Positions 52,733 through 61,960 of a DNA stretch of 64,000 nucleotides are shown one piece after another. This stretch comes from Erythrobacter sp. BLCC-B19 (GTDB lineage Bacteria > Pseudomonadota > Alphaproteobacteria > Sphingomonadales > Sphingomonadaceae): contig NZ_CP117516.1 in assembly GCF_028621955.1 (NCBI RefSeq), forward strand, positions 1,200,001 through 1,264,000, read 5' to 3'. The stretch's first letter is position 1. Every line of letters starts with the position of its first letter. The position numbers and the translations under genes were made by a program. The notes under the pieces were generated by a model, which was not told the origin of the DNA, did not search any database, and worked only from the letters and a program-made list of their open reading frames with translations.

Positions 52733-53276
52733 ATTCCGCCATGACACCGCCCGCCTGACCTTGCGCGACTGGCGCGAGGAGGATTGGCCGGTGTTCCGCG
52801 ATGTGACCAACACGCCTGCGGTGATGCGCTGGCTTGGCGGGGTGCAGGACGAGGCGGGTTTTGCCGCGGGCCGCGCGCGGATCGAGGCCTATCGCGCCGC
52901 GCATGGCCACACCTTCTGGGTGGTGGAGCGCCGCGCGGATGGCGCGTTCCTCGGCTTTTGCGGGTTGAAGCGATCGAACCAGCCGGGCGGGCCGCAGGGG
53001 ATGATGGAGGTCGGCTGGCGGCTGCGCGAGGATGCCTGGGGGCAGGGTTACGCCAAAGAAGCGGCCTCGGCGGCGCTGGCGCTGGCGTTTGACCGTTTCG
53101 GCGCGGACGAAGTGATTGCGCTGACTGTGGAGGGCAATGCCGGCAGCTGGGGTCTGATGCTCCGGCTGGGGATGGTGCGGCGCGCCGATCTCGACTTCGA
53201 CAGCCCCGATTTCGGTCCTGAAAACCCGCGCATCATCGCCTATGCCATCTCCCGCGAGGGCTGGACGGCCGCGTGA
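52725..53276 (+). CDS. GNAT-family N-acetyltransferase, copy 2
   Basis: The 183-residue protein starts at a GTG that overlaps copy 1 by 8 bases. TARLTLRDWREEDWPVFRDVTNTPAVMRWLGGV aligns with copy 1. EVGWRLREDAWGQGYAKEAASAALALAFD is the acetyl-CoA loop, followed by LTVEGNAGSWGLMLRLGM. The substrate is unknown. Confidence 0.9.
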   Translation: MTEFRHDTARLTLRDWREEDWPVFRDVTNTPAVMRWLGGVQDEAGFAAGRARIEAYRAAHGHTFWVVERRADGAFLGFCGLKRSNQPGGPQGMMEVGWRLREDAWGQGYAKEAASAALALAFDRFGADEVIALTVEGNAGSWGLMLRLGMVRRADLDFDSPDFGPENPRIIAYAISREGWTAA

Positions 53277-53845
53277 CCGCCACCGTGCTCACGACTGAAA
53301 GGCTGATCCTGCGCCAGATCGAGGCGGATGACCTCGACGCGCACATGACGCTGTTCAACACGCCTGCGGTGATGGCGCATCTCGGCGGGGTGCAGCCGCG
53401 CGATGTGATCGCCGCCAAGCATGCGGCCTCACGCGCCAGTTTTGCCGCGCATGGCTTCGGCTTCATGTTCGCCGAGGAGCGCACCAGCGGCGAAATCGTC
53501 GCCCATTGCGGGCTGCGCCATGTCGCCCATTGCGGGCTGCGCCATGTCGCCCATCCGCTCGCGCCCAACCCCGATGATTTCGAGATCGGCTGGGTGGTGC
53601 GGGCGGATCGCTGGCGGATGGGCTATGCCCACGAGGCGATGCGCGCGGTGATCGGCTGGGGCTTTGCCGTCCATCACGCGCCGCAGATCGTGGCGATCAC
53701 CATCGCGACCAATATCGGTAGCTGGCGGCTGATGGAAAAGCTTGGCATGACCCGCCGCGAGAACCTCGATTTCGCCGATCCGGCAGCGGGCGTGACGCAG
53801 ATCCAGTATGCGATCACCCGCGACCAATGGGAGAGCCAGCCATGA
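53273..53845 (+). CDS. GNAT-family N-acetyltransferase, copy 3
   Basis: The 190-residue protein starts at a GTG that overlaps copy 2 by 4 bases. TERLILRQIEADDLDAHMTLFNTPAVMAHLGGV, EIGWVVRADRWRMGYAHEAMRAVI and TNIGSWRLMEKLGM align with the other two. The acetyl-CoA loop has RMGYA instead of the QGYA/KGYA of its neighbours. An in-frame 24-base tandem duplication adds HCGLRHVA just before the loop. The stop overlaps the next gene by 4 bases. Confidence 0.9.
   Translation: MTATVLTTERLILRQIEADDLDAHMTLFNTPAVMAHLGGVQPRDVIAAKHAASRASFAAHGFGFMFAEERTSGEIVAHCGLRHVAHCGLRHVAHPLAPNPDDFEIGWVVRADRWRMGYAHEAMRAVIGWGFAVHHAPQIVAITIATNIGSWRLMEKLGMTRRENLDFADPAAGVTQIQYAITRDQWESQP
53501..53548 (+). repeat. 24-bp exact tandem duplication inside GNAT copy 3
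   Basis: The unit 53501-53524 is repeated exactly at 53525-53548 and its first six bases occur again. It encodes HCGLRHVA twice in frame. Copies 1 and 2 have no such doubling at this point. Confidence 0.95.
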
Positions 53846-54414
53846 CTTCACGACCCGGCGTCAACATCGTCCCGATCCACGGCAAGACGCCGCAGATCCA
53901 CGACACCGCCTTCATCGCACCCGGCTGCACGATCATCGGCGATGTCGAAATCGGCGAGGGCTCGTCGATCTGGTACAATTGCGTGCTGCGCGCCGATGTC
54001 TCGCGCATCGTGATCGGCAAGCGCTCCAACGTGCAGGACGGCAGTGTGCTCCACTGCGATCCGCCGCGCCCGGGCGATCCGGATGGCTCGCCGCTGATCA
54101 TTGGCGATGATGTGCTGATCGGCCACATGGCGATGGTGCACGGCTGCACGATTCACGATCGCGGCTTTGTCGGCCTCGGCGCGATCGTGATGAACAAGGC
54201 GGTGATCGGCTCCGACGCGATGCTGGCGGCGGGCGCGATGCTGACCGAGGGCAAAGTGATGGAGCCGCGCGAGCTGTGGGGCGGCCGTCCGGCGCGCAAG
54301 ATGCGCGATCTCGATGAGGCTGCAATCATGGGAATGCGCATCGGGACAGCGCACTATGCCGAGAACGCGAAGCACCACGCAGAGGCGGTCGCGGCGGCGC
54401 TCGGCCAAGGCTGA
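53842..54414 (+). CDS. Gamma-type carbonic anhydrase family protein
   Basis: The 190-residue left-handed beta-helix protein has hexapeptide repeats (APGCTIIGDVEIGEGSSIWYNCVLRADVSRIVIGKRSNVQDGSVLHCD). The three zinc-ligand histidines are in VLHCD, IGHMAMVHGCTI. It may be a Cam-like carbonic anhydrase or a bacterial relative of mitochondrial complex I gamma-CA. The ATG at 53842 overlaps the GNAT stop and is preceded by GGGAGAG; an ATG at 53827 is possible. Confidence 0.92.
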   Translation: MTSRPGVNIVPIHGKTPQIHDTAFIAPGCTIIGDVEIGEGSSIWYNCVLRADVSRIVIGKRSNVQDGSVLHCDPPRPGDPDGSPLIIGDDVLIGHMAMVHGCTIHDRGFVGLGAIVMNKAVIGSDAMLAAGAMLTEGKVMEPRELWGGRPARKMRDLDEAAIMGMRIGTAHYAENAKHHAEAVAAALGQG

Positions 54415-54695
54415 TGGCGCGCGCTCCGGCTCTGCTGCCGGAAACCGGGGAGATGCGAGCACGGCTCGATCCCGAGGGGCGTCTCGCCGTCAAGGTCACC
54501 CCCGGCGCGCGCGAGGAATCTGTCACGCTCACCCCCGAGGCCGTGCTGGTGAAGGTGCGAGCCCCGGCGGACAAGGGTGCGGCCAATGATGCGGTCATTC
54601 AGCTGATAGCGCGCGCGCTCGGGCTGGCGCCCTCGCGCGTGACGATGTTGCGCGGCGCAACTTCGCGGACGAAAATGCTGAAGGTGACGCTCTAG
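54414..54695 (+). CDS. DUF167/YggU family protein
   Basis: This 93-residue protein has the family core LAVKVTPGAREESVTL, VKVRAPADKGAANDAVIQLIARALGLAPSRVTMLRGATSRTKMLKV. Function unknown. The start overlaps the carbonic anhydrase stop by one base (TGATG). The stop shares CTAG with the convergent DUF1275 gene. Confidence 0.88.
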   Translation: MARAPALLPETGEMRARLDPEGRLAVKVTPGAREESVTLTPEAVLVKVRAPADKGAANDAVIQLIARALGLAPSRVTMLRGATSRTKMLKVTL

Positions 54696-55324
54696 CGCTC
54701 GATCCGCAGCGCCGCGAGCCACAGTGCCAGCGCCGCGGCTGCGGCCAGCGCTGCCGCAGAGAGCGGCGTGACAAGGCAGAGCGCGCCGCCTGTCGCCGCC
54801 CCGGCGGCCAGGGCGCTCCACAAGAGGCCGTAACCTCGGGTCGATTCGAGCGGCTCGCCTGCCAGCCTTGCGGCGATGCCCTGCCCGAAGCGCACCAGTG
54901 CGCCGGTCATATAGGTGACGCCGACAGTCACCTCGCCATCGCGCGCGAAGACATTGTTGGCCAGCCCCATCGCCATCGCGGAAAGCCCGAGGAAGGGGAT
55001 GGCAAACCCGCCCGCCAGCAGCCCTGCTCCGCTGCCGAGCAGCACCGCGACCAGCCCGAGCAGCACCCGCTTGCGCCGCCCCTCGTTGCGCCGTGCGATC
55101 ATCGCCCCGCCGATGACCCCGGCAAGGAACGCCGCGATCAGCCCCAGCGGGGCGAGCGCCAGCGCGGGACGCTCGACTAGCTCCACCCCCATGCGCGTGG
55201 TGTTGCCCGACATGAAGGAGGTGAAATAGCCCCCCGCCACCACAAACCCGGTCGCGTCCACCAGCCCCGCAAGCGCGGCCAGCCCCAAAGCGAGACGTTG
55301 GCGCGCGGGGTCGTAGCGGTGCAT
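54692..55324 (-). CDS. YoaK-like DUF1275 membrane protein
   Basis: The 210-residue protein has about six membrane helices and the DUF1275 opening ALAGLVDATGFVVAGGYFTSFMSGNTTRMGVEL. Later it has NVFARDGEVTVGVTYMTGALVRFGQGIAARL. Function unknown. The start at 55324 overlaps the DUF1993 stop. Confidence 0.88.
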   Translation of the reverse strand: MHRYDPARQRLALGLAALAGLVDATGFVVAGGYFTSFMSGNTTRMGVELVERPALALAPLGLIAAFLAGVIGGAMIARRNEGRRKRVLLGLVAVLLGSGAGLLAGGFAIPFLGLSAMAMGLANNVFARDGEVTVGVTYMTGALVRFGQGIAARLAGEPLESTRGYGLLWSALAAGAATGGALCLVTPLSAAALAAAAALALWLAALRIER

Positions 55325-55842
55325 CAGGCGGCGGGCGTGGGCTGTTTCATGTAGCGCATCATATAGCCGACATAATCGATCTTGCCGATGGGCACGCCCT
55401 CGGCGCGCAGGATCGTGTAGGTCGCCATCAGGTGGAAATAGAACTGCGCCGTGGCCCAGTCGCGGCAATATTCATGCGCCTGCATCGCGAAGGCCATGCC
55501 GTTGGGGAGGGTGAATTCGACCATGTCGCCGCTCGCGGGCCAGGTGGCGGGATCGGTGTTCGCGACCAGCTCGCGCGCTGCCTTGATGCGCGCGTGGGCC
55601 TCGGCGAAGCTTGTGATGTCGCTGTCATCAGCGGCCAGATCGAAGTTCCCGAGCCGCTTCAGCGCGGTCACCACCTGATCGAGCGTGAAGCGGATCTGGG
55701 TGTGGAGCGGGAACATATCCTCGGCCAGCCGCGCCTGAAGCAGCGCCTCGCCCCTCTCATGGGCTTCGGCCTTGGTGACGAGGTGATCGAGCGTGCCGAG
55801 CATATTGGCATAGGTGGCAAGCGCGGCGGTGGCGTAGGACAT
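55324..55842 (-). CDS. DUF1993 family protein
   Basis: This 172-residue, probably DinB-like four-helix protein has TYANMLGTLDHLVTKAEAHERG, LAEDMFPLHTQIRFTLDQV and AHEYCRDWATAQFYFHLMATYTILRAEGVPIGKIDYVGYM. No enzymatic activity can be assigned. The start at 55842 is the ATG of MSYATAALA. It runs with DUF1275 on the minus strand. Confidence 0.85.
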   Translation of the reverse strand: MSYATAALATYANMLGTLDHLVTKAEAHERGEALLQARLAEDMFPLHTQIRFTLDQVVTALKRLGNFDLAADDSDITSFAEAHARIKAARELVANTDPATWPASGDMVEFTLPNGMAFAMQAHEYCRDWATAQFYFHLMATYTILRAEGVPIGKIDYVGYMMRYMKQPTPAA

Positions 55843-55920
55843 GGCATCTCTCTCCGTTGCGATTTGCAACCTATTTGCGCCGTGGGCGGCCCCGCGTCAA
55901 TCCTTGATCAGCACTAGCTT

Positions 55921-56029
55921 TCGTCATTGCGAGCGTAGCGAAGCAATCCATGGGCCGACGGCGCACCAAACCGAAAGGGCCGTCCATGGATTGCCGCGTC
56001 GGCCCTTCGGGCCTCCTCGCAATGACGAG
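55921..56029. repeat. Dispersed palindromic intergenic repeat, copy 2
   Basis: The element opens TCGTCATTGCGAGCGTAGCG and closes CCTCGCAATGACGA. The inner arms AAGCAATCCATGG and CCATGGATTGC are better paired than in copy 1 (287-380). It fills the gap between the DUF1993 start and the ligase stop. Confidence 0.85.
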
Positions 56030-56038
56030 GGGAGGGGT

Positions 56039-57637
56039 CTAGTCCTTGATCAGCCCCCGCAATGTTTCCAACCGATCCGCCTCGTGCGCCGGCTTGTCCC
56101 AGCGGATGCGGTGGATGCGGGGGAAGCGCATGGCGAGGCCGCTCTTGTGGCGCTTGCTGGCGTGAACGCTGTCAAACGCCACCTCGAACACCAGTTCGCG
56201 CTTCACCTCGCGTACCGGGCCGAACTTGTTCAACGTGTTCTGCCGCACGAACTTGTCGAGCTGCTTCAGCTCGGCATCGGTGAAGCCGGAATAGGCCTTG
56301 CCGACGGGGAGCAGCTCGGCCCCGGCATCGGGGTCGCCGTCCCAGCAGCCGAAGGTGAAATCGGAATGGAAGCTCGAGCGCTTGCCGCTGCCGCGCTGGG
56401 CATACATCACCACGCAATCCACCAGCAGCGGATCGCGCTTCCACTTGTACCAGAGGGCAACCTTGCGCCCCGCCACATAGGGGCTCTCGCGGTGCTTGAG
56501 CATCAGGCCTTCGATCGCCTCGTCGCGCGCGGTGTCGCGGATCGCGGAAAGCTGCGCGAAATCCTCGGCCTCGACCAGCTGGGAGAGGTCGAAGTGGCTT
56601 TCCGGCAGGCGCGGTATCAGGGCTTCGAGAGTCGCGCGGCGCGACTTCCACGGTGCCTCGCGCCAGTCCTGCCCGTCGAGCAGCAGCACATCGTAGAGGC
56701 GCACGAAGGCGGGGTAATCGCGCAGCATCGCCTTGGACACGGTCTTGCGCCCCAACCGCTGCTGGAGCGCGTTGAAGCTCGCCGCGCCCCCGACCTCTCC
56801 GCCCTGCGCGGAGCCCCGCACCAGCAATTCGCCATCGAGCACCGCGTCGAAAGGCAGCACATCGAGCAGTTCGGGGAAGGTCGCCGAAATGTCGTCACCC
56901 GAGCGCGAATAGACCCGCGTCTCGCCTCCGGCGCGCACCAGCTGCACCCGGATCCCGTCCCACTTCCACTCGGCGGCATAATCGGCGAGATCGACTGTGC
57001 CATCCTCAAGCGGGTGGGCGAGCATGAAGGGACGGAAGCGGGGGACGCCGGCGAGATCGGGCGCGGGGCCGCCGTGCGCCGCCCATGCGAACAGCGCAGT
57101 GTATGGCGGGGCAAGCGCGTGCCAAAACTCTTCAACATCGTCCAAAGACACGCCAAACGCCTGCGCAAACGCCGTCTTCGCCAGCCTTGCCGAAACGCCG
57201 ACCCGCATCCCGCCCGTCGCCAGCTTGATCAGCGCAAAGCGGCCCCTGGCGTCGAGCCGGTCGAACAGCGCCGCGAGCTCGCGTGGAGCCGAGGCGCGGG
57301 TCAGCCCCGAAAGGCGCTCGACCACCTCGGCAAGTGGCAGATCGGAGCGCTGGGCGCCGTCCGTGGGCTCGGGCCACAAGAGGCTCGCAGTCTCCGCCGT
57401 GTCGCCGACGAAGTCGCGGCTCAGCGCCCACAGCACCGGATCGACCCGCTCCATCATCAGGTTGCGGATGGTCGAGGACTTCACCGCCGGGAAATCCAGC
57501 CCGTCGGTCAGCGCGGCCAGCGCCCAGCCGCGGTCGGGATCGGGACTTGCACGCAGATAGGCCGCGATCAGCGCGAGCTTGCGGTTGCGGCTGGTGGTGT
57601 AGACCAGCGCATCGAGCAGGGCGGCAAAACGATCCAT
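56039..57637 (-). CDS. ATP-dependent DNA ligase (Lhr-associated type)
   Basis: The 532-residue protein has the nucleotidyltransferase motif I EWKWDGIRVQ (adenylated Lys225), motif III-like VLDGELLVR, LMLKHRESPYVAGRK, and motif V/VI region YKWKRDPLLVDCVV. An N-terminal DNA-binding domain (1-200) precedes it. This size and order match the bacterial ligase that travels with an MBL-fold exonuclease and an Lhr helicase. The exonuclease is nearby at 58088-59095, but the helicase and phosphoesterase are not in the window. Confidence 0.92.
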   Translation of the reverse strand: MDRFAALLDALVYTTSRNRKLALIAAYLRASPDPDRGWALAALTDGLDFPAVKSSTIRNLMMERVDPVLWALSRDFVGDTAETASLLWPEPTDGAQRSDLPLAEVVERLSGLTRASAPRELAALFDRLDARGRFALIKLATGGMRVGVSARLAKTAFAQAFGVSLDDVEEFWHALAPPYTALFAWAAHGGPAPDLAGVPRFRPFMLAHPLEDGTVDLADYAAEWKWDGIRVQLVRAGGETRVYSRSGDDISATFPELLDVLPFDAVLDGELLVRGSAQGGEVGGAASFNALQQRLGRKTVSKAMLRDYPAFVRLYDVLLLDGQDWREAPWKSRRATLEALIPRLPESHFDLSQLVEAEDFAQLSAIRDTARDEAIEGLMLKHRESPYVAGRKVALWYKWKRDPLLVDCVVMYAQRGSGKRSSFHSDFTFGCWDGDPDAGAELLPVGKAYSGFTDAELKQLDKFVRQNTLNKFGPVREVKRELVFEVAFDSVHASKRHKSGLAMRFPRIHRIRWDKPAHEADRLETLRGLIKD

Positions 57638-57741
57638 CAGCCGCAGTGCCTCAACTCGTCGATCCGTTCATTGCAGCGCCATTTGGATCCGATATGCCCC
57701 GCCTGCGTTTGAAGCAAAGTCCCCAACAAGGAGCCCCGCCA

Positions 57742-58062
57742 ATGAAGTTTTCGCCTCTCGCTGCCCTCGGTCTTGTTGTTGTTGCAGCCGTTCCCGCCGG
57801 TCTTGCGGCCCAGACGACGGCTGAAACCCCCGCCCCTGCCGCTGCGGCGACCGCCTTCTCGCTCGACACCCCGATCGAAGCGCTGATGGCCGACGAGCGC
57901 GCCAAGGCGGTGGTGGTGAAGCACCTGCCGGGGATCGACGTGCACCCCTCCTACGAACAGTTCAAGACGATGACGCTCAAGTTCCTCGCCCCCTATTCGC
58001 AGGGGATGATCACCGAGGAAAAGCTGACCCTGATCGCCGCCGATCTGGCCGCCATCAAGTAA
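57742..58062 (+). CDS. Small secreted protein, function unknown
   Basis: The 106-residue precursor has a signal peptide (FSPLAALGLVVVAAVPAGLAAQ) and AAGGAG 8 bases upstream of the ATG at 57742. The mature part has SLDTPIEALMADERAKAVVVKHLPGIDVHPSYEQFKTMTLKFLAPYSQGMITEEKLTLIAADL, a compact helical domain seen, as I recall, in other sphingomonad exported proteins. It lies on the plus strand between the minus-strand ligase and exonuclease genes and interrupts that pair. Confidence 0.75.
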   Translation: MKFSPLAALGLVVVAAVPAGLAAQTTAETPAPAAAATAFSLDTPIEALMADERAKAVVVKHLPGIDVHPSYEQFKTMTLKFLAPYSQGMITEEKLTLIAADLAAIK

Positions 58063-58087
58063 GCCTTCGGGCATGGGGACGAGGGGT

Positions 58088-59095
58088 TCAGTCATCCTCG
58101 TCCTCATAGCCAACCAGCGCCAGCGCCCGCGCGCGGCGCTGGCCCAGCGCACACCAGCGCAGCAAGGCCTCCTCGCGGCCATGCGTGATCCAGGTTTCCT
58201 GCGGGTTCACCTCTGCGATCGTGCGGGTGAGTTCGTTCCAGTCGGCATGGTCGGAAATCACCAGCGGCAGCTCGACCCCGCGCTGCCGGGCGCGCCCGCG
58301 CACCCGCATCCAGCCTGATGCCATCGCGGTGACCGGATCGGGCAGGCGGCGGCTCCAGCGGTCGTTGAGGGCAGACGGCGGGGCGATGACGATGCCGCCG
58401 CGCATTTCATCCTTGGTCGCATCGCTCACCAGCCGCAAATCACCCAGCATCACGCCGTGTTCCTCATAGAGCCGGCACATCGCCTCCATCGCGCCGTGGA
58501 GCCAGATCGTCTCGTGGTGGCCGCCCGCGCGAAGTTCCGCGATCACCCGCTGCGCCTTGCCTAGCGCATAGGCGCCGACGAGGATGCAGCTGTCGGGGCT
58601 CGCCGCGCGGGCTTCGAGCAGTTTGGCGATTTCCTCGCCGATGGGCGGGTGGGTGAAGACCGGGAGGCCGAAGGTCGCCTCGGTGATGAAGATGTCGCAG
58701 GGGGTGACTTCGAAAGGCGCGCAGGTCGGATCGGGGGCGCGCTTGTAATCGCCGGTGATGATGACGCGCTCGCCCGCGTGTTCGAGCAGGATCTGGGCGC
58801 TGCCGAGAACGTGCCCGGCAGGCAGGAAGGTCGCCGTCACGCCCCCGCCGATGGCGATGCTCTCGCCATATTCCACCGGCGAGGCGCCTTCGCGGGTCTG
58901 GTAGCGCAGTTCCATGATCGCGAGCGTCGCCGGGGTGGCGATGGTGATGCCGTGCCCGCCGCGCGCGTGGTCGGCGTGGCCATGGGTCACCAGCGCGCGG
59001 GGCACGGGCCGCGAAGGATCGACCCAGGCGTCGGCGGGGACGATGTGGATGCCCCACGGTTCGGGCCGGATCCAGGAGAAGGGGGCGGCGGTCAT
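58088..59095 (-). CDS. Ligase-associated DNA exonuclease (MBL fold)
   Basis: The 335-residue metallo-beta-lactamase-fold protein has ALVTHGHADHARGGHG (HxHxDH zinc site), LPAGHVLGSAQILLEH, ITGDYKRAPDPTCAPFEVTPCDIFITEATFGLPVF and a C-terminal ISDHADW. These are CPSF/Artemis-like beta-CASP features. It is the exonuclease of the Lhr-ligase DNA-repair module. The ligase gene is 450 bases downstream on the same strand. Confidence 0.92.
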   Translation of the reverse strand: MTAAPFSWIRPEPWGIHIVPADAWVDPSRPVPRALVTHGHADHARGGHGITIATPATLAIMELRYQTREGASPVEYGESIAIGGGVTATFLPAGHVLGSAQILLEHAGERVIITGDYKRAPDPTCAPFEVTPCDIFITEATFGLPVFTHPPIGEEIAKLLEARAASPDSCILVGAYALGKAQRVIAELRAGGHHETIWLHGAMEAMCRLYEEHGVMLGDLRLVSDATKDEMRGGIVIAPPSALNDRWSRRLPDPVTAMASGWMRVRGRARQRGVELPLVISDHADWNELTRTIAEVNPQETWITHGREEALLRWCALGQRRARALALVGYEDEDD

Positions 59096-59103
59096 GCTGT
59101 TCC

Positions 59104-59146
59104 AAACAAAAGGGGCGCGGGAGAGGTTCCTCTCCCGCGCCCCTTT
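59104..59146 (-). terminator. Rho-independent terminator after clpA
   Basis: The 18-base perfect inverted repeat (59109-59126 with 59129-59146) has a tight loop and, on the minus strand, a TTTTGTTT run. It lies between the clpA stop and the exonuclease start. Confidence 0.92.
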
Positions 59147-59162
59147 GGCGTTTTTCGCGCGG

Positions 59163-61523
59163 TCAGCCCTCGTCCGTTTCCGGAGCGGGGTTCTTGGCGG
59201 CAGGTTTCTTCTTCACCGACACCTTCTTGGCAGGCTTCACCTTCGGCGGGGCCGGGGTCATTTCGAAGGCGGGCTTGCCGTCCTTGATGCTGACATGAAC
59301 CTCGCCGCCGTCGGCGAGCTTGCCGAACAGCAGTTCCTCGGCGAGCGGCTGCTTGATCTTTTCCTGGATCAGGCGGGCCATCGGGCGGGCGCCGTAGAGC
59401 TTGTCATAGCCCTTGTCGGCGAGCCAGCTGCGCGCGTCGCTGTCGAACTGGATGTGGACGTTCTGTTCGGCCAGCTGGAGTTCGAGCTGGAGGATGAACT
59501 TGTCGACCACGCGCGCGACGATGCTCTTGCCGAGATAGGCGAAGGGCACGATCGCATCGAGGCGGTTGCGGAATTCGGGGGTGAACATCTTCTTCACCGC
59601 CTCGTCGCCCGCGTCGGCCTTTGACACATCGCCGAAGCCGATCCCCTGCCGCGCCATGTCCGACGCACCGGCATTGGTGGTCATGATCAGCACGACATTG
59701 CGGAAATCGACCGTCTTGCCGTGGTGATCGGTCAGGCGGCCATTATCCATCACCTGGAGCAGGATGTTGAACAGGTCAGGGTGCGCCTTCTCGATCTCGT
59801 CCAATAGCAGGATGCAGTGCGGGTTCTGGTCGACCGCATCGGTCAGCAGCCCGCCCTGATCGTAACCGACATAGCCCGGAGGCGCGCCGATCAAGCGGCT
59901 GACCGAATGGCGCTCCATATATTCGCTCATGTCGAAGCGCTTGAGTTCGATCCCCATGATCGTGGCGAGCTGGCGCGCGACTTCGGTCTTGCCGACGCCG
60001 GTGGGGCCGGAGAACAGGAAGGAGCCGATCGGCTTATCGGGATCGCGAAGCCCGGCGCGCGACAGCTTCATCGCGGTGGCGAGACGCTGGATCGCCTCGT
60101 CCTGCCCGAAGACGACGTGCTTCAGATCGCGTTCGAGGTTTTCGAGCGCCTTCTTGTCGTCCTTGCTGACCGACTTCGGGGGGATGCGCGCCATCGTCGC
60201 GATCACCTGCTCGATCTCGCGCGCGGTGATGGTCTTCTTGCGGCGGCTGGGCGGCACCAGCATCTGCATCGCGCCGACCTCGTCGATCACGTCGATCGCC
60301 TTGTCGGGCAGCTTGCGGTCATTGATGTAGCGCGCCGACAGCTCGACTGCGGTCTTGATCGCGTCGGGGGTGTACTTGACCTTGTGGTGATCCTCGAACG
60401 CGCTGCGCAGACCCTTGAGGATCTTGATCGTGTCCTCGATGGTGGGCTCGTTCACGTCGATCTTCTGGAACCGGCGCAGCAGCGCGCGGTCCTTTTCGAA
60501 GTGGTTGCGGAATTCCTTGTAGGTGGTCGAGCCGATGCAACGGATCGCGCCGCTGGACAGCGCGGGCTTCAGCAGGTTCGAGGCGTCCATCGCCCCGCCG
60601 CTGGTCGCGCCGGCACCGATCACGGTGTGGATTTCGTCGATGAACAGCACCGCGTGGGGCATCGCCTCAAGCTCGGTGACGACCTGCTTCAGCCGCTCTT
60701 CAAAGTCACCGCGATAGCGGGTGCCCGCGAGCAGCGCGCCCATGTCGAGCGAGTAGATCACCGCTTCGGCCAGCACCTCGGGCACATCGCCCTCGACGAT
60801 CTTGCGCGCGAGGCCTTCGGCGATGGCGGTCTTGCCGACGCCGGGATCGCCCACATAGAGCGGGTTGTTCTTCGAACGGCGGCACAGGATCTGGATCGTC
60901 CGGTCAACCTCCGGCCCGCGCCCGATCAGCGGGTCGATCTTGCCGCTTTCGGCCTTGGCGTTGAGGTTGACGGTGAACTGGTCGAGCGCGGTTTCCTTCT
61001 TGTTGCCGCCCTGCTCCTTGCTCTGCTGCGCCGCTTCTTCCTGCTTGTCGGTGCCCTGCGGGGTCTTGGGCTCAATCTGGCGCCCGCCCTTGCCGATGCC
61101 GTGGCTGATATAGCTCACCGCATCCAGCCGGCTCATGTCCTGCTGCTGGAGGAAATAGACCGCGTAGGAATCGCGCTCGGAAAACAGTGCGACCAGCACG
61201 TTGGCGCCGGTGACGGTGTCCTTGCCGCTCGACTGGACGTGGAGGATCGCGCGCTGGATCACCCGCTGGAAGCCCGCGGTGGGCTGCGGATCGGCGCCGT
61301 CCTCGGTCTTGAGGCTCTGATATTCCTGATCGAGATACTGCTTCACCACCTCGCCCAGTTCGGCAAGGTCGACCCCGCAGGCGGCCATTACCGCAGCAGC
61401 GTCCTCATCGTCGATCAGCGCCAGCAGCAGGTGTTCGAGCGTGGCATATTCGTGCCGCCGTTCGGATGCATTGCCGAGCGCATTGTGCAGCGTGCGTTCG
61501 AGGTTCTGGGCGAAGCTGGGCAT
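59163..61523 (-). CDS. clpA: ATP-dependent Clp protease ATP-binding subunit ClpA
   Basis: The 786-residue AAA+ unfoldase has the N-terminal Clp_N domain (residues 1-145, [21 protein letters not shown]). AAA module 1 has [20 protein letters not shown] and module 2 has [46 protein letters not shown] and the ClpP-docking-type loop region. The C-terminus is Lys/Pro-rich. It delivers substrates to ClpP. The adaptor clpS, often adjacent, is not present in the 4.5 kb around it. Confidence 0.97.
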   Translation of the reverse strand: MPSFAQNLERTLHNALGNASERRHEYATLEHLLLALIDDEDAAAVMAACGVDLAELGEVVKQYLDQEYQSLKTEDGADPQPTAGFQRVIQRAILHVQSSGKDTVTGANVLVALFSERDSYAVYFLQQQDMSRLDAVSYISHGIGKGGRQIEPKTPQGTDKQEEAAQQSKEQGGNKKETALDQFTVNLNAKAESGKIDPLIGRGPEVDRTIQILCRRSKNNPLYVGDPGVGKTAIAEGLARKIVEGDVPEVLAEAVIYSLDMGALLAGTRYRGDFEERLKQVVTELEAMPHAVLFIDEIHTVIGAGATSGGAMDASNLLKPALSSGAIRCIGSTTYKEFRNHFEKDRALLRRFQKIDVNEPTIEDTIKILKGLRSAFEDHHKVKYTPDAIKTAVELSARYINDRKLPDKAIDVIDEVGAMQMLVPPSRRKKTITAREIEQVIATMARIPPKSVSKDDKKALENLERDLKHVVFGQDEAIQRLATAMKLSRAGLRDPDKPIGSFLFSGPTGVGKTEVARQLATIMGIELKRFDMSEYMERHSVSRLIGAPPGYVGYDQGGLLTDAVDQNPHCILLLDEIEKAHPDLFNILLQVMDNGRLTDHHGKTVDFRNVVLIMTTNAGASDMARQGIGFGDVSKADAGDEAVKKMFTPEFRNRLDAIVPFAYLGKSIVARVVDKFILQLELQLAEQNVHIQFDSDARSWLADKGYDKLYGARPMARLIQEKIKQPLAEELLFGKLADGGEVHVSIKDGKPAFEMTPAPPKVKPAKKVSVKKKPAAKNPAPETDEG

Positions 61524-61655
61524 GGGGGAGGCCTTTTCAGCTGAGAGAGGTTGCTCGTGGCGAAGGAGCGGAGGGAGCCGGTTTCCAACAATATGGGTGG
61601 GACCGCGAGAATTGCGAATCCGCTAATGTCGATACGCGGGCGATGCGCAAATGGA

Positions 61656-61868
61656 TCATCCGCCCGCTTTCCCGCCGAACAGCGCGTCGGCGGCGGCGCG
61701 GTGGGCGGCGGCCTTGTCGCGGTGGGCTGTCACCCGGGCAATCTCGGCCTCGAGCAGCGCGATCCGCTCTGCCAGCTCGGCCTGCGAGTAAGGGCCGAGG
61801 TCTTCGCCCGCGAGGCGACTCGCCGCGTCTCCGCTGGGGCGTGGGCGATCGGGTTCTTCCATTGCCAT
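61656..61868 (-). CDS. DUF1192 family small protein
   Basis: This 70-residue protein has the DUF1192 core GEDLGPYSQAELAERIALLEAEIARV, then a helix ending HRAAADALFGGKAGG. It is probably a coiled coil. Function unknown. ATGs at 61868 and 61862 both fit the start. Confidence 0.78.
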   Translation of the reverse strand: MAMEEPDRPRPSGDAASRLAGEDLGPYSQAELAERIALLEAEIARVTAHRDKAAAHRAAADALFGGKAGG

Positions 61869-61960
61869 GCAGCATCAGGGGGAAGCGGCTTGCTGTCAAT
61901 CGGCGAGACGGTTATTCGCACATGAGACATAGTTAACTGCGACGGATCAGGGGGAACGCG

